This document shows, in pieces, positions 1 to 4,052 of a stretch of 5,222 nucleotides of DNA. The stretch spans positions 1 through 5,222 of the forward strand of contig VBBA01000056.1 in assembly GCA_005888675.1 (NCBI GenBank), in the 5' to 3' direction. The translations under genes and the position numbers were made by a program. The notes beneath the pieces were generated by a model that was not told the DNA's origin, searched no databases, and saw only the letters and a list, made by a program, of their open reading frames with translations. How positions within the stretch are numbered: the first letter of the stretch is position 1; the number at the start of each line of letters is the position of its first letter. This DNA comes from Candidatus Bathyarchaeota archaeon. GTDB taxonomy: Archaea; Thermoproteota; Bathyarchaeia; 40CM-2-53-6.

Positions 1-116
1 GTTTTCAGGGGTTTATTAAAACGTTGGAGCTTCGATAAGGTTCCAATCATCATAGGCCTTTCAGGCCGCAGGCCTACCTTATCGACAGTAATGAATTCAC
101 ATGGTCGCTGAAGCAT
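1..116 (-). CDS. Possible start of a leftward gene leaving the window (partial, unrecognised)
   Basis: A minus-strand reading frame opens at ATG 116-114, after an in-frame TAA just upstream, and stays open for 38 codons to the window edge. A second in-frame start, a double ATG at 53-48, begins the reading MMIGTLSKLQRFNKPLK. The amino-acid composition looks protein-like, with a mix of basic and hydrophobic residues, and the frame would be divergent from the PAC2 gene. I do not recognise the family. The evidence is thin: 38 open codons can occur by chance, no convincing ribosome binding site is visible, and a strong inverted repeat (32-85) lies inside the frame, which would be unusual for coding sequence. 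If only the ATG at 53 is used, the repeat straddles the leader and first codons. Sequence to the left of the window would settle it. Confidence 0.35.
   Translation of the reverse strand, partial: MLQRPCEFITVDKVGLRPERPMMIGTLSKLQRFNKPLK
32..85. repeat. Interrupted inverted repeat, two nested perfect arms
   Basis: TCGATAAGGT at 32-41 is the exact reverse complement of ACCTTATCGA at 76-85. Nested inside, TAGGCCT at 53-59 is the exact reverse complement of AGGCCTA at 70-76. As a folded strand this gives a 9-bp outer stem (32-40 with 77-85) stacked directly on a 7-bp inner stem, with a 12-base bulge on one side only (41-52) and a 10-base loop (60-69). AGGCC occurs three times within it. The role is unknown. 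It could be an RNA leader or 3'-end structure, or a binding site for a dimeric regulator in a divergent promoter region. Confidence 0.6.
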
Positions 117-124
117 CAGGTGAG

Positions 125-130
125 TTTAAG
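125..130 (+). promoter_or_regulatory. TATA-like box, probable PAC2 gene promoter
   Basis: TTTAAG resembles an archaeal TATA element and echoes the TTTTAAG upstream of the tRNA gene in this window. Transcription would start about 25 bases downstream, near 153, leaving a leader of roughly 35 bases before the ATG at 188. The complementary CTTAAA could serve a leftward transcript starting near 100, which suits only the ATG at 53 and not the one at 116. No upstream BRE is clear. Confidence 0.35.
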
Positions 131-170
131 CCGAACCTTCTGACACAGAGAACCATCAATCGAACGAGTC

Positions 171-179
171 GAGGTTGAG
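171..179 (+). promoter_or_regulatory. Ribosome binding site of the PAC2 gene
   Basis: GAGGTTGAG ends eight bases before the ATG at 188. Its GAGGT core matches the archaeal anti-Shine-Dalgarno complement, although the core itself lies about 12 bases upstream, which is slightly long. It supports 188 as the start. No in-frame upstream start is usable because a TGA lies in this frame at 176-178. Confidence 0.45.
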
Positions 180-187
180 CCACACCG

Positions 188-889
188 ATGCCAGTTAGTG
201 TCCTTGTAGATCAAAAAGGATTGAAGGGTTCCACTTTGATCACAGGCTTCCATGGTGTTGGTCTGACCGGATATCTAGCAACTTCTTACCTCATCCACGC
301 TCTCAAAGCAGTAAGGATCGGTTTCATCGAGGTTGAGAATCCTCCGCCATGGGTTGGCACAGCTGACGGAGGACTCGTAACACCCTTTGAAGTCTATAAG
401 AAGGGAAAAACAATCCTGGTGAAGCTAGAATTCTCACCCCACAAGAGCGAAGAAGCGGAGTTTGCCAAGGTCCTCGCCGACTGGGCAATCCATCAAAGAT
501 TCAAAGACGCAGTACTGATTGGTGGACTGGACTCCTCCTACAAGCGCAGTAAAGACCGATATTGCATCGTCCCGACGGGAGCTTACTTTGACGGGGCCAG
601 AAACGTTACCGGGGAAGTCCTAGAACCTGGTCTACTGGTCTATGGACCATTGGCGGTCATGCTGAGCGAATTTGAGATACACGACTTCCCCGCAGTCGCT
701 GTACTGCCGTTCGCCGACCCCGTACGCACAGACCCTGGAGCTGCGGCCCTTGCAATCCGCAGAATATCAAAGGCTTACGGGTTCAGAGTTCAAGTGGAAG
801 AATTAATGAAGGATGCGAAATTTGTTGAGCGAGATTTCGACCGCAGGAGTCGATTGACAAAGGGCTCCTTGCAACGAATGTATGCCTAG
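188..889 (+). CDS. PAC2-family protein (proteasome assembly chaperone-like)
   Basis: A 233-residue protein that fits the archaeal PAC2 family (COG2047-like), relatives of the eukaryotic proteasome assembly chaperone PAC2. The N-terminal ITGFHGVGLTGYLATSYLI (residues 18-36) matches the glycine-rich family opening, which precedes a helix. The middle holds the VLIGGLDSS strand-turn (109-117), and LLVYGPLAVML followed by PAVAVLPFADP (149-178) is the conserved core second half. The length is typical, and there is no signal peptide or membrane segment, so it should be cytosolic. The ATG at 188 has a Shine-Dalgarno-like GAGGT upstream. The gene is monocistronic in view and convergent with tgtA, whose stop codon abuts its own. 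Archaeal members are often proposed to help assemble proteasomes, but few have been tested, and no proteasome gene is in this window. Family assignment is confident; the exact role is inference. Confidence 0.85.
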   Translation: MPVSVLVDQKGLKGSTLITGFHGVGLTGYLATSYLIHALKAVRIGFIEVENPPPWVGTADGGLVTPFEVYKKGKTILVKLEFSPHKSEEAEFAKVLADWAIHQRFKDAVLIGGLDSSYKRSKDRYCIVPTGAYFDGARNVTGEVLEPGLLVYGPLAVMLSEFEIHDFPAVAVLPFADPVRTDPGAAALAIRRISKAYGFRVQVEELMKDAKFVERDFDRRSRLTKGSLQRMYA

Positions 890-2461
890 TCAAATAGTCA
901 CAAGAGTCCCAGTAGCAATAAGGCCAACAGCTTCTCTCAAGGTTCCGATCTTCAACTTTCCGGAGAGTTCATTCTCTCTCAACTTCGTCTCGATATGTTT
1001 CCCCAATGGTCCCGTGCCCTGGACGAGCAGAATTTGTTTAGGATCCGTCTTTTTGACATATTCTGCGACCTTGATTCCGGATCGCACGTAGTCATCTGAT
1101 GATCCTGGGTCATAGATGTCAGTGTGAGGAATAGGATAGGCCTCATCAAGTTCCAAGGGGACAGGACCATATGCTAAAGAGTAGAAGACGATCGAGACGC
1201 CCTCCATTTCCCGAAGCTCTCTTACCACTGGGTCGAGCCCCGGGTCCTGATGAAATGGCCTCCTCCAACCTGAAGGAAGCAGCACTAACCATTTCGCGCT
1301 TGGCTCAACAGCCATTTGCAGTTTTGTCGAATATCTCTGAATCTCCGGCCGTGGATCTGTCGATCGTCCATAGTAGAAGATCCCGTGGAGCTTGACCGCT
1401 GGATTATATCTTTCCAGAAATTCTGTGTGAAAAGCCAAGCGTTCGAAGCATCTCTTGAACGCCGGATGCGCGTGCGATCTCATCTCCAACATTTCCCAAA
1501 GACGTCCCGTTCGTATCATCTCGCGTATCTTTCGCAGCTCCGAGATGCAGACGTATAAGTTGTGCCGGGAAAGTAACATCTCCTTCTCCTCCAGTGAAAG
1601 ATCGCGGATAGAATTCGCTGTATTGCCACGACACGTTGGGCAATTACAAGGTAGCTCCTCCATCTCGTCCATTTTGAGAGTCCCCTCTGGCGTGAAGTAT
1701 TTGCCCTGTTTCGCGTACAAGGCGTAGGCTGCGGAGTCGAAAAGATCGCAGCCTAGAGCTACCAAGAACGGAAATGTCGCTGGGTGACCAGCGCCGAACA
1801 AATGTAGAGGTTTCGAGATTGGCAAGGCCTTCTTTGCCGCCACGATCATATCGACGAGAATGTCGAAGTGTTGTGTTTCCATTAACTCGGTCGGGCTGCC
1901 TAGTGCATAGATCGCAAAATCTCTCTTGCCCATCTCTCTCGCAGATCTTTCTACCTCTAATAGATGGACGCCGCCTTGAACCGGGCCGACCCAGAGAATG
2001 TCTTTCCGACTAATCGACTCTAAAGCTTCGTCGGCTCGGCGGATGGTCTCGTCCACTGTCCATTTTGCTCGTTGGAGACTCGTCCGGAAACCTGTTGGGA
2101 CATCTAGTATCACAGCAATGTCGCTGTTGATCTCTTCCTGGTACTGAACTATTTCCTTCGGGCTTACGGCTACTTCGCCAAACTCTAAGATTTGATAAGC
2201 GCCCGAGTCGGTTGCAATTGGCCTTTTGAAGCCTAGGTATTTGTGTAGTTCAAGCTTGAGCGGCCTCGTCTGTCCCCTCCTCAAGAGATAGGCGTTGGTC
2301 ATTATCGCCTCTGAGTCCGTCCCTTTCAAGAGTGCCCTAGTCGATTGTGGACGGTTGGGATCAATAACGGGGAACATATGCGGGGTCTGAAATACCCCGC
2401 TCTTCGTCTCTAATGTTCCGGTCCGGGCTGCGAGGTCTTTGGAACGGATCCGAAAACTCAA
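890..2461 (-). CDS. tgtA: Archaeosine tRNA-guanine transglycosylase, without PUA domain
   Basis: This enzyme exchanges guanine at position 15 of the tRNA D-loop for preQ0, the first committed step to archaeosine. Residues 1 to about 345 form the TGT barrel. TDSGAYQ (Asp85) matches the conserved catalytic Asp motif, and Asp242 in CDLFDSAAYALYA is the expected nucleophile. Zinc ligands are Cys272, Cys274, Cys277 and His300. Presence of both Asp residues argues for TgtA rather than ArcS (TgtA2). From about 355 to 515 there is a second module (YYGRSTDPRPEIQRY, then YGPVPLELDEAYPI) that resembles the ArcS/DUF5591 region, but the ArcS signature is degenerate (LLPSGWRRPF has no Cys or KPY). At 523 residues it is shorter than the ~580-residue Pyrococcus enzyme and ends before a C-terminal PUA domain. 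The start is TTG at 2461: the only in-frame option before an upstream TGA, and it gives the family's usual N-terminus. It lies 29 bases after the Sm-like gene. Confidence 0.93.
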   Translation of the reverse strand: MSFRIRSKDLAARTGTLETKSGVFQTPHMFPVIDPNRPQSTRALLKGTDSEAIMTNAYLLRRGQTRPLKLELHKYLGFKRPIATDSGAYQILEFGEVAVSPKEIVQYQEEINSDIAVILDVPTGFRTSLQRAKWTVDETIRRADEALESISRKDILWVGPVQGGVHLLEVERSAREMGKRDFAIYALGSPTELMETQHFDILVDMIVAAKKALPISKPLHLFGAGHPATFPFLVALGCDLFDSAAYALYAKQGKYFTPEGTLKMDEMEELPCNCPTCRGNTANSIRDLSLEEKEMLLSRHNLYVCISELRKIREMIRTGRLWEMLEMRSHAHPAFKRCFERLAFHTEFLERYNPAVKLHGIFYYGRSTDPRPEIQRYSTKLQMAVEPSAKWLVLLPSGWRRPFHQDPGLDPVVRELREMEGVSIVFYSLAYGPVPLELDEAYPIPHTDIYDPGSSDDYVRSGIKVAEYVKKTDPKQILLVQGTGPLGKHIETKLRENELSGKLKIGTLREAVGLIATGTLVTI

Positions 2462-2490
2462 TTGTTGCCGTGAGCTGACTCTAGTTCAAG

Positions 2491-2925
2491 CTAGGCTTGA
2501 GGTCGTGCTTTTTCCCGGATGAACTCTTCGTAGACCTTCTGAACCCGCTCGGCAGCAGGTCCTGATCCCTCGATGATCCCCTTCTCTGATACTCTGATCC
2601 GATCCATTACAACGATTACCCCGGCGTCCTCCATGACTCGAACCATCCGTGGGAAGACCCGTTCTAATCGTTCTCCTAGGCTAGGAAGGTCGAATGGTTT
2701 CTCGAAGCTTGAGATCTGCATAATCGTGTCCCCGTTTAGAAAGACCTTGTGCATCCCAGCTCCCTTATCGTCCTTTGCGTTCGTCAGACACAAACTCAAA
2801 GTGTCCGTGTCAATCCCTGAAAGTGTCCCGGTGAAGGTTTTGCCAGTGGACGTGAGGATGCTCACATTCCTCTGAAGGAGTCCGGAGAGTTCTTCCATGA
2901 ATCTTCTGTCAGCTGTTGAGGACAA
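2491..2925 (-). CDS. Sm-like archaeal protein with C-terminal extension domain
   Basis: A 144-residue Lsm/Sm-fold protein. Sm1 runs about residues 18-50 (GKTFTGTLSGIDTDTLSLCL) and Sm2 about 61-73 (VFLNGDTIMQISS). Sm proteins form heptameric rings that bind U-rich single-stranded RNA. Two usual RNA-contact positions differ: the Sm1 Asn after the DxxM/L motif is Ser44, and the Sm2 Arg of the RG pair is Asn64. After the Sm fold, residues 89-138 form an extra alpha/beta domain (FPRMVRVMEDAGVIVVMDRIRV...) like that of SmAP3-type two-domain archaeal proteins, so this is probably a paralog with a specialised role rather than the general SmAP1. The start is probably TTG at 2925, because the ADRRFMEEL segment before ATG 2898 looks conserved with relatives; ATG 2898 would give 135 residues. 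It sits 56 bases after the zinc-ribbon gene and 29 before tgtA, probably in one transcript. Confidence 0.85.
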   Translation of the reverse strand: MSSTADRRFMEELSGLLQRNVSILTSTGKTFTGTLSGIDTDTLSLCLTNAKDDKGAGMHKVFLNGDTIMQISSFEKPFDLPSLGERLERVFPRMVRVMEDAGVIVVMDRIRVSEKGIIEGSGPAAERVQKVYEEFIREKARPQA

Positions 2926-2981
2926 TTCGTTACTTCTACTCCACGCCCTTTGAAGAATAGGGCTGCTAGTCTAGGGCTATA

Positions 2982-3206
2982 TCATCTTTGGTCTGCTTGG
3001 GCCTTCATCTTCGAAAGTAATTCTCTAGCTTCTCTTGCGTTCCTGCCTGAGCCGAGAACAGGTCTATCGTTTAGTTGAAACCGCTTCCCGCAATGAAAAC
3101 ATGATTTGCTCCTGTAGCCAGTGTCAGCGATAAGAAGCGACTTACAATAAGGACAGGATACTATTCCGTAGGCTTCCTTGCCTATAGCCGAACTCTTCAA
3201 CCCCAT
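2982..3206 (-). CDS. Small zinc-ribbon protein (DUF1922-like)
   Basis: A 74-residue protein from ATG 3206, or 83 residues from an in-frame TTG at 3233. Two cysteine knuckles, CPYC (residues 18-21) and CFHC (36-39), are spaced 14 residues apart and form a one-zinc ribbon. The basic segment KRFQLNDRP follows, then NAREARELLSKMKAQ, a short C-terminal helix. This layout (zinc ribbon, 'xVLxxxxxAREA', helix) matches the archaeal DUF1922 type, whose function is unknown; nucleic-acid or protein binding is only inference. The gene overlaps the 3' end of the kinase gene by 10 bases (37 if TTG 3233 is used), so translational coupling is likely. GGGAG lies upstream of the TTG, so the longer form cannot be excluded. 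Relatives of unknown role sit beside RNA-related genes here, which hints at, but does not show, an RNA connection. Confidence 0.75.
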   Translation of the reverse strand: MGLKSSAIGKEAYGIVSCPYCKSLLIADTGYRSKSCFHCGKRFQLNDRPVLGSGRNAREARELLSKMKAQADQR

Positions 3207-3769
3207 ATATTCAAGTCGTAAGTCTCGAGCCAATCAACGACTCCCGCATTCCCGATATCTTTCTTCTTCCCGTCAACCAAATTGCTGACCTCTCTCAATA
3301 CCCTATTCGAGGACTTCCCTGTCGTATCGATTTCGTGGACTCTTTTACGCCCCAGCAGGGCGACTGCCTCGAACTGGCAAACACCGATCAATTCAGCTTC
3401 AACATTCTCACGTATCTTCGACGGGGACCAACGGCGTGATGCCAGCCTCTTGCGAAGCTTCTCTGGATGCAACCGCAACACAAAGCAGTACTTGACCTGC
3501 CTAGTCGGCAGATATCCACCTAGAAAGTGGGTCGATATCACAAGGCACCTATTCTTGTTTTCATGGATTATCTTGCTCACAGCTGACGTTAGACGTCTCT
3601 CGTCAGCGACCAGGGTCCTCCGTTTCTTGTCTACCCTAGTGTACAACTCTTTCGTCTTAACAAGGGTACTGATGTCGACCTGCTGACAGTCGAGTTTCTT
3701 TGAAAGTTTGGACGCCAGAATGGACTTGCCCACTCCTGGGGTGCCGGTAATTAGTATCAAGATTGCCAA
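3197..3769 (-). CDS. Fap7/AK6-type adenylate kinase-like NTPase
   Basis: A 190-residue P-loop NTPase of the Fap7/AK6 family. These proteins have ATPase and adenylate kinase activity, bind ribosomal protein uS11 (Rps14) and act in late small-subunit maturation. The Walker A is GTPGVGKS (residues 9-16). The lid-region signature RRWSPSKIRENVEAE (112-126) is highly typical, FVLRLHPEKLRKRL (96-109) is the preceding strand-helix, and HEIDTTG (145-151) follows. The usual Walker B-like DxH motif reads STH at 79-81: His81 is kept but Asp is replaced by Ser. I place the start at TTG 3769, giving MAILILITGTPGVGKS; TTG 3760 (three residues shorter) is equally acceptable. An ATG at 3808 would add 13 residues but lies inside the tRNA gene and gives an unlikely N-terminus. 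It begins 19 bases after the tRNA CCA and overlaps the zinc-ribbon gene. Confidence 0.88.
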   Translation of the reverse strand: MAILILITGTPGVGKSILASKLSKKLDCQQVDISTLVKTKELYTRVDKKRRTLVADERRLTSAVSKIIHENKNRCLVISTHFLGGYLPTRQVKYCFVLRLHPEKLRKRLASRRWSPSKIRENVEAELIGVCQFEAVALLGRKRVHEIDTTGKSSNRVLREVSNLVDGKKKDIGNAGVVDWLETYDLNIWG

Positions 3770-3805
3770 TTCTGTATGTAGTGGTGTATGGTGCTCCGGC
3801 CGGGA

Positions 3806-3831
3806 CATTCAGCTTCCCTTGGGAGGAGGCT
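3806..3831 (-). other. tRNA-Glu intron 2 (T-loop, 59/60), BHB-type, 26 nt
   Basis: On the minus strand the intron runs 3831 to 3806. The T-stem CCGGG/CCCGG is the outer helix. The central helix is TTCA (3837-3834) with TGAA (3811-3808), 4 bp. Bulge 1 is AAA (3833-3831), cut after the second A; bulge 2 is TGT (3807-3805), cut after TG. The inner stem GCCTCCT/GGGAAGC has one C-A mismatch and a T-G end pair, with loop CCCAA. Splicing produces T-loop TTCAAAT and a clean T-arm. Confidence 0.9.
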
Positions 3832-3869
3832 TTTGAACCCGGGTCGCCGGATCGAGAGTCCGGCATACT

Positions 3870-3892
3870 ATCGGCCAGCAACGTTTTGCTGC
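3870..3892 (-). other. tRNA-Glu intron 1 (D-loop, before A21), BHB-type, 23 nt
   Basis: On the minus strand the intron runs 3892 to 3870. The central helix is CGGT (3898-3895) with GCCG (3875-3872), 4 bp with one T-G wobble. Bulge 1 is CCG (3894-3892), cut after CC; bulge 2 is ATA (3871-3869), cut after AT. The inner hairpin is CAGCAA/TTGCTG (6 bp) with loop AACG. Splicing joins C20b to A21 and restores an 11-base D-loop matching archaeal tRNA-Glu. Another register (GGTC:GGCC, 5-bp inner stem) would remove 21 bases and leave the D-loop two bases too long, so I prefer this one. Confidence 0.85.
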
Positions 3893-3941
3893 GGACCGGT
3901 CTATACTACCGGAGCCGTTCGAGAAATGGAATTATGTCTGC

Positions 3942-3947
3942 TTAAAA
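3942..3947 (-). promoter_or_regulatory. TATA box of the tRNA-Glu gene (and possibly the downstream gene train)
   Basis: On the minus strand TTTTAA (within AACTTTTAAG) lies 27-32 bases upstream of the tRNA 5' end at 3915. This is the archaeal TATA spacing if transcription starts close to the tRNA. With only 19 bases between the tRNA and the kinase start and no other clear promoter there, this box may also drive the kinase, zinc-ribbon, Sm-like and tgtA genes. Confidence 0.6.
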
Positions 3948-3996
3948 GTTAGCCTCTGTTAGGACACCACAGAAATCCACCGGCCCTAATTTACGA

Positions 3997-4032
3997 GAGC
4001 ATTCACAGAGTGAACTCCCGGCCGTTGAAAAA
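3997..4032 (-). terminator. Possible thermosome 3' end: T-tract plus small hairpin
   Basis: Reading leftward from the thermosome stop, a run of five T (4032-4028) appears after about 20 bases. A hairpin then follows with perfect 5-bp arms TTCAC/GTGAA (4002-4006, 4010-4014) around a 3-base loop, extended by three more pairs (GAG 3997-3999 with CTC 4015-4017) across a 2-base bulge. Archaeal termination needs mainly T-tracts, and five T is weak, so this is tentative. Nothing else recognisable lies between the thermosome gene and the tRNA promoter. Confidence 0.3.
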
Positions 4033-4052
4033 TGCGAGGTATGATTGCGGTT

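Larger units (their letters stand above)
3789..3915 (-). tRNA. tRNA-Glu (anticodon CUC) with two non-anticodon-loop introns and encoded CCA
   Basis: The 5' acceptor GCTCCGG (3915-3909) pairs perfectly with CCGGAGC (3799-3793), followed by discriminator A and an encoded CCA (3791-3789). The D-stem is GTAT (3906-3903) with GTAT (3868-3865), G-U at both ends. The anticodon stem is CCGGA/TCCGG (3863-3859, 3851-3847) around loop CTCTCGA, anticodon CTC (3856-3854). The variable loop is CGAC and the T-stem is CCGGG/CCCGG. The gene is 127 bases; removing a 23-base D-loop intron (3892-3870) and a 26-base T-loop intron (3831-3806) leaves 78, with D-loop AGACCGGTCCA and T-loop TTCAAAT, both canonical. 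G15 (3901) and C48 (3843) form the expected Levitt pair, so G15 is a possible archaeosine site. There is no intron at 37/38. Standard tRNA finders may score it poorly or miss it because both loops are interrupted. Confidence 0.93.

Noticed and set aside
5..53. A C/D-box guide RNA on the minus strand: ATGATGA (53-47) as C box and CTGA (8-5) as D box, with 38 bases between
   Set aside because: The spacing fits a box C/D sRNA, but no acceptable internal D' or C' box is present and no terminal stem flanks the boxes. The ATGATGA is equally the start of a reading frame.
101..178. A 25-codon rightward frame (ATG 101 to TGA 178) just upstream of the PAC2 gene
   Set aside because: Short, without a ribosome binding site, and in frame with the PAC2 gene but closed by TGA. 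It could be a leader peptide, but nothing supports that.
882..1091. Rightward open frames inside tgtA (for example 882-1091, 1171-1395, 1455-1727)
   Set aside because: They are antisense shadows of a well-supported enzyme, with no family resemblance or ribosome binding sites.
890..2461. ArcS (TgtA2), because of the C-terminal module
   Set aside because: Both TGT catalytic Asp residues and the zinc site are present, and the ArcS Cys/KPY motif is absent.
2945..2963. A 5-bp hairpin (GCCCT/AGGGC with a 9-base loop) between the zinc-ribbon and Sm-like genes as a terminator
   Set aside because: The stem is short, no T-tract follows on the minus strand, and the genes look co-transcribed.
3851..3860. 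A canonical intron at tRNA position 37/38
   Set aside because: The anticodon arm is intact: a 7-base loop on a perfect 5-bp stem.
3793..3915. The tRNA as a pseudogene broken by two insertions
   Set aside because: Both inserts have complete BHB motifs, all stems pair perfectly after removal, and the promoter and CCA are intact.
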